Counted from the stretch's first letter, positions 8,654-18,361 are shown. The stretch: 38,739 nucleotides of DNA from an uncultured Thiotrichaceae bacterium (GCA_902727985.1 CACVAY010000032.1:1-38739); one strand, 5' to 3'. Notes: generated by a model not told the origin, from the letters alone. Program-made: numbers and translations.

Positions 8654-9049
8654 TTACTTTACAACGCGCAATTGAGGGCGCGGACGTTTCGGCTTTTCAG
8701 GTTCTGGAGGATCAGTATCAGGCGGTTCGTCACCATCCATATCATCCTCTTTAAACATGGTACCCTGTCCATTCTCTTTCGCATAAATGCCTAGAATAGC
8801 ACCCATTGGAAGATAAAGATTAAAGGGCTTGCCACTGAAGCGCGCACTGAAGGTAACGTCAGAATTTTCCAATGACAAAGACTGCACAGCTGACGGAGCA
8901 ATATTCAAGATAATTCTGCCATCTTGAACAAACTGCGTAGGCACAAGAACCTCTTCCACATTTGCATCAACCAGCAAGTGCGGCGTCATATCATTATCTA
9001 AAAGCCACTCGTAAATGGCTCTCAGAATATAGGGTTTACTTGAGGTCAT
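8654..9049 (-). CDS. sspB: ClpXP adaptor SspB
   Basis: A 131-aa adaptor that hands ssrA-tagged proteins to ClpXP. The folded substrate-binding domain spans about 1-105 (start SSKPYILRAIYEWLLDN); a Pro/Asp/Glu-rich flexible linker follows, ending in the ClpX-docking tail RPQLRVVK, which closely matches the E. coli XB motif. The start ATG overlaps the sspA stop as ATGA, indicating translational coupling. Confidence 0.95.
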   Translation of the reverse strand: MTSSKPYILRAIYEWLLDNDMTPHLLVDANVEEVLVPTQFVQDGRIILNIAPSAVQSLSLENSDVTFSARFSGKPFNLYLPMGAILGIYAKENGQGTMFKEDDMDGDEPPDTDPPEPEKPKRPRPQLRVVK

Positions 9050-9675
9050 GGTCGAATAGATTTTTCTGCAGACGTCAAACTAAGCTGAAATGTTTCACGT
9101 GAGAAGACACGATCCATATATTCCAAAACAGGCTTTGCTTCTTTACCAGGCAGATCAATACCATACTTTGGTAAACGCCAAAGAATAGGGGCAATTGTAC
9201 AATCTACCAGGGTAAAGTCCTCACTCAAGAAATAAGGCTTAACAGAAAAGACATCAGCAGCAGAAATTACACCCTGACGAAGTACATTGCGTGCCTGATC
9301 CGCTTTCTCAGCATCACCACTTTCAAGATCATCAATTAGCGAGAACCAATCTTTCTCAATTCGATATAGCGCCAAACGCGAATGTGCACGTGACACAGGA
9401 TCGATAGGAAGCAATGGTGGGTGAGGAAAACGCTCATCGAGGTATTCCATGATAATGCGTGAATCATAAAGGACTAACTTACGATCCAATAAACAGGGTA
9501 AAGAGTTATACGGGTTTAATTCTTCGAGATCTTCAGGAAGATTATCTGGGTCCGTTTCAATAATATCGACCACAATATCTTTTTCAGCCAGAACGATTCT
9601 AACTCGATGATTATCAGGATTATCAGGAACCGAAAACACGGTCATGACAGAACGGCGATTAGAAACAGATGCCAT
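9046..9675 (-). CDS. sspA: Stringent starvation protein A (RNA polymerase-associated)
   Basis: A 209-aa protein with glutathione S-transferase fold: thioredoxin-like domain about 10-88 (including PYNSLPCLLDRKLVLYDSR) and helical domain about 95-200 with the family-typical ADVFSVKPYFLSEDFTLVDC. SspA binds RNA polymerase and alters promoter choice in stationary phase and acid stress, and lacks GST activity. The order petABC-sspAB on one strand is typical for gammaproteobacteria; a strong terminator before sspA suggests its own promoter within the 154 bases between. An internal ATG at residue 11 is an alternative start. Confidence 0.95.
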   Translation of the reverse strand: MASVSNRRSVMTVFSVPDNPDNHRVRIVLAEKDIVVDIIETDPDNLPEDLEELNPYNSLPCLLDRKLVLYDSRIIMEYLDERFPHPPLLPIDPVSRAHSRLALYRIEKDWFSLIDDLESGDAEKADQARNVLRQGVISAADVFSVKPYFLSEDFTLVDCTIAPILWRLPKYGIDLPGKEAKPVLEYMDRVFSRETFQLSLTSAEKSIRP

Positions 9676-9770
9676 CTACGTCTCCATTTTAAATAGATGA
9701 ATATAGAACGAGCGAACTAAACGCTCGCCATAAATCTGACACCACATCAATATGAGGATCAGATAAAACC

Positions 9771-9802
9771 AAAAAAGCTACTCTCGGAACCCGAGAGTAG
9801 CT
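9771..9802 (-). terminator. Intrinsic terminator of petABC
   Basis: A perfect 12-bp stem, AGCTACTCTCGG (9776-9787) and CCGAGAGTAGCT (9791-9802), with a 3-base loop. Read on the minus strand it is followed directly by six T residues (9776-9771). It sits 28 bases beyond the petC stop. Textbook rho-independent terminator form. Confidence 0.92.
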
Positions 9803-9829
9803 ATAGAGCAATACTGTTAATATTCTAAA

Positions 9830-10627
9830 TTAATGAATATCTTTCCAGTATTCCTTCTTTAGCATGTAAGCAAGTACTGTAAAGAAGGCTAAGAAAATCA
9901 TGGTAAAGATACCATAAGTTTTTCTGTGTAACTGAGCTGGCTCACTAACATATGTTAAGAAGTTCGTTAAATCACGTACGACCACATCATATTCAGCAGG
10001 TGACATAGTACCAGGCTGCGAGAGATGTAGCGTTTGTTCAACGTGACCATGGCCATCATCATGCTCTTCTAACGTCTGCCAACCTTGGAGCTCCCAAAGT
10101 ACGTGTGGCATACCAACATTAGGGAATGCAGTATTGTTTACACCTACTGGACGCTTAGGGTCGAGGTAGAAGCTTTTTAGATACGTATATATCCAATCAG
10201 ATCCACGTGAACGACCAACCAGAGATAAATCAGGTGGAGGCGCACCGAACCAGTTAGCCGCATCATCTTTGTTAATTGAGCTATGCATTAGGGAACCCAA
10301 GTTAACAGGCTTGCCTTCTTTGTCTGTCGTGAAAACGATGTTTTCATACATCAGCTTGGCATTTGCATCAGCCAATGTAGCTGCCTCATCACTATCATCA
10401 ATTGGAACAACAGCCATGCCAGCGTCTTTAGCAACACGATTATAACGTGAAGAACTTAAGCTATGGCAACCCGCACAGTAGTTCGTGTAATAACGAAGAC
10501 CATTTTGCAAGCTCGACTTATCATGAACATCAATCGGAGCCTTTTCCAGTTCTATGCCACCACCTGCTGCCAATAAGCTTGAAGAAAGCAATGCAGTTGA
10601 TAGAGCAATTAATAATTGTTTTTTCAT
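9830..10627 (-). CDS. petC: Cytochrome c1 (bc1 complex)
   Basis: Membrane-anchored c-type cytochrome of 265 aa that passes electrons from the Rieske protein to soluble cytochromes. A signal peptide spans about 1-20; the heme motif is C51-A-G-C54-H55 (NYCAGCHSL). The distal methionine is most likely in FPNVGMPHVLWELQG. A C-terminal transmembrane anchor (about 240-258) holds the heme domain on the periplasmic side. The start overlaps the petB stop by ATGA. A His/Glu/Asp-rich insertion (EEHDDGHGHVEQ) occurs between the methionine loop and the anchor, as in several gammaproteobacterial homologues. Confidence 0.95.
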   Translation of the reverse strand: MKKQLLIALSTALLSSSLLAAGGGIELEKAPIDVHDKSSLQNGLRYYTNYCAGCHSLSSSRYNRVAKDAGMAVVPIDDSDEAATLADANAKLMYENIVFTTDKEGKPVNLGSLMHSSINKDDAANWFGAPPPDLSLVGRSRGSDWIYTYLKSFYLDPKRPVGVNNTAFPNVGMPHVLWELQGWQTLEEHDDGHGHVEQTLHLSQPGTMSPAEYDVVVRDLTNFLTYVSEPAQLHRKTYGIFTMIFLAFFTVLAYMLKKEYWKDIH

Positions 10628-12015
10628 CCTGTAACCCTCTCTGGAACGTCTTTCTCAGTGTTAAATGCGCTGATCAATCCGGGCAACAACAAGGTCAATG
10701 CCAAGTAACCAACGGTCAATGACCACTGCCACAAGATTTGCGCGGCATCATCGGTTGCTTCAGGGTTATAACGGTAGAATGTCATCGCAACAATTGCAAC
10801 AGTCAATCCAACAAACCACATGATGTATTTTGCTGTCGCTGGCTTACTATGGATCCACAGCACCAGGAAGAACAAGAAATATACAAGCGTCATCTGCGTC
10901 CCAAGCTCTTTCAGCTCAGGAGTAACAGGCTTTACACCAAGGTATCCAAGAATAACAAACGCCACCACAAACAATAAAATATTGATGGTGTGTGCCTTGT
11001 TACGATATCTCCAAGAACGAATAGGATTTTTATCAATCCAAGGCAGTAAGAACAACATGATAATCGCCAAGAACATCGCAGCCGTACCCGCAAATGGAGA
11101 CAATGTTACCGCACGTAGTACTGTGTAGAATGGTGTGAAATACCAAACTGGCGCAATATGCTCAGGTGTCTTCAATGGGTTTGCAGGTTCAAAGTTAGCA
11201 TGCTCAAGGAAATATCCTCCCATCTCTGGTGCGAAGAATACCACCGCAAAGAAGAAGATTAAGAATACGCTAACACCGACAATATCTTTAACCGTGTAGT
11301 AAGGGTGGAAAGGAATACCATCTAGTGGAACGCCTTTATCATCCTTGTGCTTTTTGATATCAACACCGTCAGGGTTGTTAGAGCCTACTGCGTGAAGAGC
11401 AACGATATGGACAAAAATTAAACCAACTAGGACCAACGGTAAAGCAGCAACATGTAATGCAAATAAACGATTCAATGTAGCATCAGCAATAACGTAGTCA
11501 CCACGAATCCACGTAGACAACTCTGGGCCAATTAAAGGAACAGTGTTGAATAGATTAATGATTACCTGAGCACCCCAGAATGACATTTGCCCCCATGGAA
11601 GCATATACCCCATGAACGCCTCAGCCATCAATGCAAGGTAAATAGCCATGCCAATAAGCCAAACTAGCTCTCTAGGGCCTTTGTAAGACCCATAGATCAA
11701 GGCTCTGAACATATGCAAATAGATAACAATAAAAAACGCCGACGCGCCTGTGGAATGCATATAGCGAATGAACCAACCGCCCGGCACATCACGCATGATG
11801 TATTCAACCGACTGAAAAGCCAGCATCTCGTCTGGCTTGTAATGCATGGTAAGGAAAATACCACTAACGATTTGGATAACAAGAACAACTATCGCTAGTG
11901 ATCCAAAGAAATACCAAAAGTTGAAGTTTTTTGGTGCGTAGTATTGTGCAAAGTGCTCATTCCAGACTTTCGTCGCAGGAAAGCGAGCATCAATCCAATT
12001 TAGTAAACCATTCAT
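10624..12015 (-). CDS. petB: Cytochrome b (bc1 complex), C-terminally extended
   Basis: The 463-aa membrane subunit that carries both b hemes and the quinol-oxidation and quinone-reduction sites. Histidine ligands appear in the paired segments YMHSTGASAFFIVIYLHMFR and HVAALPLVLVGLIFVHIVALH. The Qo-site motif reads PVWY (IAPVWYFTPFY) rather than the mitochondrial PEWY. Length exceeds the usual ~400 residues by about 60; the extra C-terminal part contains one more hydrophobic stretch (about 430-452). Start and the petA stop share one base (TAATG). Confidence 0.96.
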   Translation of the reverse strand: MNGLLNWIDARFPATKVWNEHFAQYYAPKNFNFWYFFGSLAIVVLVIQIVSGIFLTMHYKPDEMLAFQSVEYIMRDVPGGWFIRYMHSTGASAFFIVIYLHMFRALIYGSYKGPRELVWLIGMAIYLALMAEAFMGYMLPWGQMSFWGAQVIINLFNTVPLIGPELSTWIRGDYVIADATLNRLFALHVAALPLVLVGLIFVHIVALHAVGSNNPDGVDIKKHKDDKGVPLDGIPFHPYYTVKDIVGVSVFLIFFFAVVFFAPEMGGYFLEHANFEPANPLKTPEHIAPVWYFTPFYTVLRAVTLSPFAGTAAMFLAIIMLFLLPWIDKNPIRSWRYRNKAHTINILLFVVAFVILGYLGVKPVTPELKELGTQMTLVYFLFFLVLWIHSKPATAKYIMWFVGLTVAIVAMTFYRYNPEATDDAAQILWQWSLTVGYLALTLLLPGLISAFNTEKDVPERVTG

Positions 12016-12614
12016 TATGCAGCCTCCCCGTTCTCATCAATACCGACAAGAAGTGTGTTTTCATCTTTAAACGAATACACAGGAACTTCTAAGTTTGTAG
12101 GTGCGGGTACGTTTTTGTAAACGCGCCCTGCTAAATCAAACTTAGAACCGTGACATGGACAGTACCAACCACCACGCCAGTCAGCGCCCAAATCTGCAGG
12201 CCCCATTTCTGGACGGAATGTAGGTGAACAACCCAAGTGCGTACAAATACCGATAAGTACCAGGTACTTCTCTTGAATAGCACGTGTAGCATTCTGCGCA
12301 TAAGCTGGCTGCTGTTCAACAACAGATTCTGGATCAACTAACAAAGAATTATTCTTTGGTAGATTATCAATCATCTCCTGTGATCTGTTAACAACCCATA
12401 CTGGTTTCTTACGCCAAATTACACGGACTAACTGCCCTTCTTCAACCTTGGAAAGATTTACTTCAACAGGCGCGCCTGCTGATTTCGCTCTTTCACTTGG
12501 GTTCCAAGAAGAGAGATAAGGTATGACTGCGGCTCCAGCTCCAGCGGCACCCACAACAGATGTTGCTGCCACTAAAAAGCGTCGACGACTTTTGTCAACT
12601 CCCGAATTTTCCAT
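12015..12614 (-). CDS. petA: Rieske iron-sulfur subunit (bc1 complex)
   Basis: A 199-aa iron-sulfur protein with a twin-arginine N-terminus (SRRRFLVAA, about 9-17) leading into a membrane anchor (about 13-33). The [2Fe-2S] cluster motifs are complete: C124-T-H126-L-G-C129 and C152-P-C154-H155. First gene of the petABC unit, which transfers electrons from quinol to cytochrome c and pumps protons by the Q cycle. A GGGAG ribosome-binding site lies a few bases before the ATG. Confidence 0.96.
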   Translation of the reverse strand: MENSGVDKSRRRFLVAATSVVGAAGAGAAVIPYLSSWNPSERAKSAGAPVEVNLSKVEEGQLVRVIWRKKPVWVVNRSQEMIDNLPKNNSLLVDPESVVEQQPAYAQNATRAIQEKYLVLIGICTHLGCSPTFRPEMGPADLGADWRGGWYCPCHGSKFDLAGRVYKNVPAPTNLEVPVYSFKDENTLLVGIDENGEAA

Positions 12615-12732
12615 CGATTAACTCCCGAAAAAAAAGTCTATTTTGGCTGCCAGACCCTACGGAAAACGATCTAGCAACGGAATCTCCACCCTATCTTTGT
12701 AAGTTTATCAGTACCTACTTATAAGGGCGCAT

Positions 12733-12761
12733 AGGATGGCTTAACAGTGCCAGAACGTCAA
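12733..12761 (-). promoter_or_regulatory. Candidate sigma70 promoter for petABC
   Basis: On the minus strand a TTGACG -35 box (12761-12756) is followed after 17 bases by CATCCT (12738-12733), a weak -10 that overlaps a TCCTAT alternative. It lies about 120 bases upstream of petA. The rest of the 256-base gap between petA and the Nif3 gene holds no recognised gene. Confidence 0.45.
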
Positions 12762-12870
12762 GTTTTTATTCAGCATTTGCCCATTAGATTCCGCGATGAA
12801 AGATAAGATTTTCCGCTGACAAATCATCAGATTGACGCCCCCATATAACTCTCAAAAATAACTGCACATT

Positions 12871-13620
12871 TCATGCTGGATTATCAATATCCACGAAGGT
12901 GTGCTTTAAGATGAATTTACTGGCAAGATGTTCACCCAAGGCTTTAATTCCGTAACGTTCAGTCGCATGGTGTCCAGCGGCAATGTAATGAACCCCCGTC
13001 TCACGCGCCTCATGCACTGTTTTTTCAGAAATCTCGCCACTTAGATAAGCATCAACTTTTTTATCAATAGCGAAAGAAATATACCCTTGCGCGCCCCCGC
13101 TACAGTACGCAATGCTTTTAATCGGATGCTCACCCGCCGCAATCACCATCGGTTTTCGACCCAATATTCTCTCAACCTCTTGAGAAAAGTCAGCTAATGA
13201 TTTCGGCGAAGCAAACTCCCCAACCTTACCCACTCCCTCCGGATCCAGATTCTCGGTGAATGCTATCTCGAAACGTTTCGCTAACTGCGCATTATTGCCA
13301 AACTCAGGATGTGCATCCAATGGCAAATGATAGCCTAACAAACTGATATCGTTTTTAATTAACCTAGCAATACGCCCATGCTTCATGCCAATAATACGCG
13401 AATCTTCGCCTTTCCAAAAATAACCGTGGTGCACCAAAAGTGCATCTGCTTCTAATTCAATTGCTTTTTCAATCAAGGCTAAGGAGGCTGTTACTCCCGT
13501 GACAATATGCTTAACATCGGATTTTCCCTGTATCTGTAAACCATTCGGTGCATAATCAGAAAACGCATCAATATCTAAAAGGGTATGAATATACTGCTGT
13601 AAGGTATCTAAATTTTCCAT
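12871..13620 (-). CDS. Nif3-like dinuclear metal-centre protein (YbgI family)
   Basis: A 249-aa protein of the NIF3/YbgI family (often labelled GTP cyclohydrolase 1 type 2, though the biochemical role is uncertain). Metal-binding histidines are seen in LLVHHGYFW (about 63-71) and the C-terminal GHHATERYG; the family forms toroidal hexamers with two metal ions per subunit. The start is 5 bases after the recC stop on the same strand, so the two may be co-transcribed. Confidence 0.9.
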   Translation of the reverse strand: MENLDTLQQYIHTLLDIDAFSDYAPNGLQIQGKSDVKHIVTGVTASLALIEKAIELEADALLVHHGYFWKGEDSRIIGMKHGRIARLIKNDISLLGYHLPLDAHPEFGNNAQLAKRFEIAFTENLDPEGVGKVGEFASPKSLADFSQEVERILGRKPMVIAAGEHPIKSIAYCSGGAQGYISFAIDKKVDAYLSGEISEKTVHEARETGVHYIAAGHHATERYGIKALGEHLASKFILKHTFVDIDNPA

Positions 13621-13625
13621 AGAGA

Positions 13626-16600
13626 TTATTGCTTTTCTTGCATGCTAATGATTGGATCAAGAATCCTTTCGCACGCTTCTTCGAATGCTGGCGCAAAGAT
13701 TGTGAAATCTTCCACCTCATCATAAAAAAGCTGCCAATAAGGTTCGTGCCCCCATGACAATGAGAACTTCTTTCCTGCTGCGACTAACTGAGAATCTTTT
13801 GCACGTGGTTTGAACTTCTGTTCATACCAAGCCATTCCTGCACCTACCCAAAAATGACTTAATTGCTTTCTCCCCTGTAAATACTCATCAATAATGATAG
13901 ATAATAACGCCGAAGCTTCATCCACATGTATCGATGTGAATTCAATATCTCTATCTTTGGCAAATAAATAGGTACTATCCTGGCAATCTTGACGCGCTTG
14001 CATAGCAATCAAATGCAAAACCCATGCAGTTAAAAGATCTTTACCTTTCATCTTTGCGAAGCGGTAGAATAATTGCCCCCCCGTATATTGATGATTGAGC
14101 TGTCCGATAACACGCATACCCTTCACATCAATATCGACGGGTACTGCATCCAACTTTGTCCCTAAATGAGGTTCCCGTATCTTTTCAACAAACGCCGCAA
14201 CCTCAGCTTGATAATCATCAATACGTAATTCACCGCTTATACCAAGTGGGAAATCGCCTTTTGCAACAGCCTTTGAAGAATCGTCAAAACAATCATGCTC
14301 CAGTAATTGCTCTATCCATTGTTGCTGCTGAAGGTAGAGATTAAGCCCATCCAAATCGAAATGCTCAGATGAACCTTGTGACTCATCAATACGAGGAATA
14401 CGCAACCCAAGTACCTGTTCTGCAAAGTACCTCTGCGGGTGTCCAATAAAACCAAGTAAGTCATCCAGGGCAATCACCTCAACAAACTCTTCATCTTCAG
14501 CAATGGGTTCATGCCAAGTGGGAGGAACGCCATTTTTATCTTGTAACGCATTAGCCATTTGAAAGTGTCGATCAGAATAGCTGAACAATCCATCTGAGCT
14601 AAAATATTTTGCACTGTGCGCATGTAATGGATGCGAGTAAGAAATATCAGCCTGCCTAATCTTATAGTACTTATCAAGCACCTCTAATAATTCAGAAACC
14701 ACAATAGAAGGCTGAATCGCATCATTGGTTTTATTAGAAAAACCAACATAGCTCAGTAACAATTGCTGACGAACCGACAAAAGCACTTCTAAAAACTGGT
14801 AACGATCATCGTCACGCAGCGATCGATCCCCGATGCGCTTTTCGCTCCTTGCCATTAAATCAAAATCAGAGGGTACATCTTGGCGCGGGAACTCCCCTTC
14901 ATTCATTCCAATAAGCGCAATCACCTTAAATGGAATAGCACGCATCGGCAACATCGAACAGAAGGTCAAGCGTCCACGCATAAATCCAGATGAGCTCTGC
15001 TGTTGCTGCGCATAGTCCCTCAGCCACAACAAAATAACCTCAAGCGATAATGGCTCTTTATTCAGCGCATAACCTTTCTTAAGCTCCTCTATATATTCCT
15101 GCAACTGTTTGAAAGCATCCCGATAACTCTCATCCGTTTTAAAGAGACGTTGCGCACTCTCTATCAATAACTCACTCCAGTCCTCTAAACTGTGGCTTTT
15201 GCTAAAGCGTTGTTTAGCAATATTCAGCATCACGATAAAATCACGCAATCCCCCTAAAGCTTGAGCCGTTGAACCCTCAACATCCACATAGGGTAATACA
15301 CCGTCATGGAATTCTTCCTCATCCAACATGTAGCCCATCAACAACCGCTCTAGACCACTTTGCCAACTGGTCGTGGAGATTGCTGGCAAGTGATGCGCCT
15401 CACGGTGCTCGGCCGAAGCACCCCAGCGAATATTGGTACTTTCTATCCACTGCTTCACCACATCTAATTGCGTAGCGGATAAACCGAAGTTTTCATAAAC
15501 AGCGGGCTGCTCAAGGATGCTGACAACATCAAACCATTCCCAACGACTCTTAGCAACTGTCAAAAACTGTGTAAAAGTATCCAACATTTGATTGCTCTGT
15601 TGCGACATCGCATCCGCAATCGAATAGGAAACATCATAGAAAACCGCTGAAATAAAAGGCGCATATTGATGAATATCAGGTGCCATCACCACCACATCAC
15701 GCAATTCTAACGTTTCATCCGCATCAAACGCCGCTTGAATCTGATCACGCAACACTTCAACTTCACGCATACGACTATGACAAGCATTGAGCTGAATACT
15801 ACGATCTACCTCACCTTCATATTCACTAAAATCCGTTTTTACCAAGTCTTGCTGTAAATGCTCCAAGAGGCTATGCACTGGTATGTCATCATCGTCAAAA
15901 CTGGTAAAATCAAGATCAAAGTTAATCGCATCATCTGCCAATAATTGCTGAAAATCCCTACCTTGTTGCCCAAGCATACTTAATATGGGGTTACCGTCTG
16001 ACACCTCTATAGATGATATTGATTTGGCAAATAAGTCTTGTTGCTGATCAGTTTGCCATTGTTGCTTGGTTTTAATATCACCCCAAAAACCAGCCGCCGG
16101 GCTTAACAAATAGAAATGCACATCAATATGTCGCGCAACGGCTTGAATTAATTCCAGATAGATAGGCGACATAGCACTGATGCCAAACACAGATAAACGC
16201 TCAGGAAGAAATTCTCGGGCTTTTTCACTGGATAACGTTTGCAACTTCTCAATCGCCACGCGCCAACGCACCCCCTTCCCTTCAGCTTCTAGTGCCTGCC
16301 ATAGCTGACATTGCCATTCTTGATCTCCAGGTAAACTATTGCAATCAGCAAACTGCCACTGCGTCATCCAATCCGGACGTAAAAACTGATACTGGTCGTA
16401 GGTATAAGCGAGCTGTTTGGCTAATTGAAAACGCTTAACCTCAAGTTGTGAGCCTTGTAAATACTGATGTAGCAAGCCCTCTTCCTGCATCGATATATTG
16501 CGCAACAATGCTTCAAACTTCCATAGCATTTGTTCTTGGGTATAAGAAGGCTTGATTTTTTCTTCATCATACATCAACTGATCAATCAGAGTATTGTAAA

Positions 16601-16799
16601 ACTTACCAGGAAAATGAAAATCGTAGTTTGACCAAACGGCTCTAGACTCCGCCATCTGTTGACAAATCCAGCGCTCCATTCCCTGGCTTTGGATCAAAAA
16701 ACATTCAACCGAAAACGGGGATGACAAGGGGCTTTCTAACACCATAGCCATGTGCTGAAGCAGATATTCCGCTTTATTTGAAGTATGAAGAACGAACAT
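13626..16799 (-). CDS. recC: Exodeoxyribonuclease V gamma subunit RecC
   Basis: About 1057 aa, slightly shorter than the 1122 aa of E. coli RecC. RecC is the inactivated-helicase subunit of RecBCD that splits the DNA strands and scans for Chi. Recognisable blocks: FLIQSQGMERWICQQMAE near the N-terminus, SRMREVEVLRDQI and VVMAPDIHQYAPFI in the middle, and FKVIALIGMNEGEFPRQD. The ATG at 16799 (MFVLHTSNK) is preferred over one 45 bases upstream because family homology starts there. recB and recD are not next to it: the upstream neighbour is a divergent symporter and the downstream one a Nif3 gene. Confidence 0.93.
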   Translation of the reverse strand: MFVLHTSNKAEYLLQHMAMVLESPLSSPFSVECFLIQSQGMERWICQQMAESRAVWSNYDFHFPGKFYNTLIDQLMYDEEKIKPSYTQEQMLWKFEALLRNISMQEEGLLHQYLQGSQLEVKRFQLAKQLAYTYDQYQFLRPDWMTQWQFADCNSLPGDQEWQCQLWQALEAEGKGVRWRVAIEKLQTLSSEKAREFLPERLSVFGISAMSPIYLELIQAVARHIDVHFYLLSPAAGFWGDIKTKQQWQTDQQQDLFAKSISSIEVSDGNPILSMLGQQGRDFQQLLADDAINFDLDFTSFDDDDIPVHSLLEHLQQDLVKTDFSEYEGEVDRSIQLNACHSRMREVEVLRDQIQAAFDADETLELRDVVVMAPDIHQYAPFISAVFYDVSYSIADAMSQQSNQMLDTFTQFLTVAKSRWEWFDVVSILEQPAVYENFGLSATQLDVVKQWIESTNIRWGASAEHREAHHLPAISTTSWQSGLERLLMGYMLDEEEFHDGVLPYVDVEGSTAQALGGLRDFIVMLNIAKQRFSKSHSLEDWSELLIESAQRLFKTDESYRDAFKQLQEYIEELKKGYALNKEPLSLEVILLWLRDYAQQQQSSSGFMRGRLTFCSMLPMRAIPFKVIALIGMNEGEFPRQDVPSDFDLMARSEKRIGDRSLRDDDRYQFLEVLLSVRQQLLLSYVGFSNKTNDAIQPSIVVSELLEVLDKYYKIRQADISYSHPLHAHSAKYFSSDGLFSYSDRHFQMANALQDKNGVPPTWHEPIAEDEEFVEVIALDDLLGFIGHPQRYFAEQVLGLRIPRIDESQGSSEHFDLDGLNLYLQQQQWIEQLLEHDCFDDSSKAVAKGDFPLGISGELRIDDYQAEVAAFVEKIREPHLGTKLDAVPVDIDVKGMRVIGQLNHQYTGGQLFYRFAKMKGKDLLTAWVLHLIAMQARQDCQDSTYLFAKDRDIEFTSIHVDEASALLSIIIDEYLQGRKQLSHFWVGAGMAWYEQKFKPRAKDSQLVAAGKKFSLSWGHEPYWQLFYDEVEDFTIFAPAFEEACERILDPIISMQEKQ

Positions 16800-16950
16800 A
16801 ACAAACCTTTTTGAAGTCGCTGAATAGTACCTTGTTTGCAGCATTTTATGAACTCTTTCACGCTGTTCATTGACTGGCGAGAAGCCACACTTTCACGTAT
16901 CATTCAGCTTCACAAAAAATCCCCACACAGCGCATTACTAAGGAAACCGC

Positions 16951-18291
16951 ATGTCATCAACAAAAAAAGGGCTAGATCTGCAATGGCAAATTCTTATCGC
17001 CATTATCGCAGGTATCACATTCGGCATCGTCATCAATATGAATCTTGGAGCGAATGTTACTGAAGGTCCAATTTATGCCATCAAAACCTTCTTTGCCTAT
17101 GGCGGAGACATTTTTATTCGTTTGCTCAAAATGCTCATCGTACCGTTGGTTTTTGCCTCTATTTATATGGCAATCGCCAAGATCGGCAGCCCACAAGAAT
17201 TAGGAAAGCTTGGGGGTAAAACGGTTGCTTATTACTTCCTGACAACCGCACTTGCAGTATTGATTGGTCTTATCGTAGTGAATCTGATCAATCCTGGGCA
17301 AGGCATTGATAGAACGGCTTTAGAAGCACTGAATATTACTACTGAAGTTCCAGAAGCCGTTTCCAATCAAGGGGTAGGTGAGCGCAGCGCAGTCTTGATC
17401 ATTATCGATACCTTCGTCAATATGATCCCGAAAAACCCAATTGAATCCTTTGCTAAAGGCGATATCCTACAAATCATCTTCTTTGCTGTATTCCTTGGTG
17501 TTGTCTCAAACCTGGTTGGCAGAAGATCAGAAAGCATGACGGCAGTCATCGAAAGCCTTGATAGCATGATGCAAAAAGGCGTCATGCTGATTATGAAAAT
17601 CGCCCCTTATGCCATTTTCATGCTGGTTGCGGCTATTTTTATGGACTTAGGTTTCGCTGCACTTAGTGCCTTGGGAAAATATGCGGGCACAGTCATTCTC
17701 GGCCTAACGATTCATGCTGTCATCATCTTGCCTATTCTAGTCATGGTACTTGGGCGCTACAGCCCCATTAAACTAGCAAAAGCTGTAGCTCCTGCTCTCC
17801 TTACTGCATGGTCTACCGCATCAAGCGCAGCGACCTTGCCGATCACCATGGCAAACCTGAAAAACCGTGCTGGTGTTGATGGCAAAGTGTCTAACTTCGT
17901 ACTGCCTCTGGGGGCAACTATCAATATGGATGGCACCGCACTTTATGAGTCTGTCGCGGTTATCTTCATCGCGCAATTACTGGGAATCGATTTAACACTC
18001 GGCCAGCAAGCCATCATTTTCATCACCGCTTCACTCGCGGCTGTGGGTGCAGCAGCTATTCCAGGCGCAGGACTTGTCACCATGGGTATAGTACTAACCG
18101 CCGTTGGCTTGCCTTTGGAGGGTATCGGCTTGATCTTGGCGATTGACCGTATTCTTGATCAATTCCGTACATCCATAAATGTTTGGGGTGATACCACTGC
18201 GGCTGTTGTAATAGGACGCTCAGAAAACGCGATTGATGATTCAATCTCACCTGAAAACCCACTACAAACAAACCAGATAACTAACGGTTAA
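16951..18291 (+). CDS. Dicarboxylate/amino acid:cation symporter (DAACS family)
   Basis: A 446-aa membrane transporter of the GltP/DctA/GLT-1 family, importing glutamate, aspartate or C4-dicarboxylates with H+ or Na+. The re-entrant hairpin motifs are intact: serine-rich STASSAATLP in hairpin 1 and the cation/substrate-binding NMDGTALYE in helix 7, followed by the ITASLAAVGAAAIPGAG region. Start ATG has AAGGAAACC upstream. Transcribed divergently from recC, about 150 bases away. Substrate cannot be fixed from sequence alone; dctA is less likely than a gltP-type function given the length and loops, but this is only an impression. Confidence 0.92.
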   Translation: MSSTKKGLDLQWQILIAIIAGITFGIVINMNLGANVTEGPIYAIKTFFAYGGDIFIRLLKMLIVPLVFASIYMAIAKIGSPQELGKLGGKTVAYYFLTTALAVLIGLIVVNLINPGQGIDRTALEALNITTEVPEAVSNQGVGERSAVLIIIDTFVNMIPKNPIESFAKGDILQIIFFAVFLGVVSNLVGRRSESMTAVIESLDSMMQKGVMLIMKIAPYAIFMLVAAIFMDLGFAALSALGKYAGTVILGLTIHAVIILPILVMVLGRYSPIKLAKAVAPALLTAWSTASSAATLPITMANLKNRAGVDGKVSNFVLPLGATINMDGTALYESVAVIFIAQLLGIDLTLGQQAIIFITASLAAVGAAAIPGAGLVTMGIVLTAVGLPLEGIGLILAIDRILDQFRTSINVWGDTTAAVVIGRSENAIDDSISPENPLQTNQITNG

Positions 18292-18361
18292 AAAAGATGA
18301 CGAGACATATGGAGAGTGTTATGCCTCGTTGATGATACAAAAATAACGCCAAAGGCATGAT

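Noticed and set aside
18300-18329. Hairpin after the symporter gene (10-bp arms with one mismatch)
   Set aside because: No T-run follows and cobC starts soon after; too weak to call a terminator.
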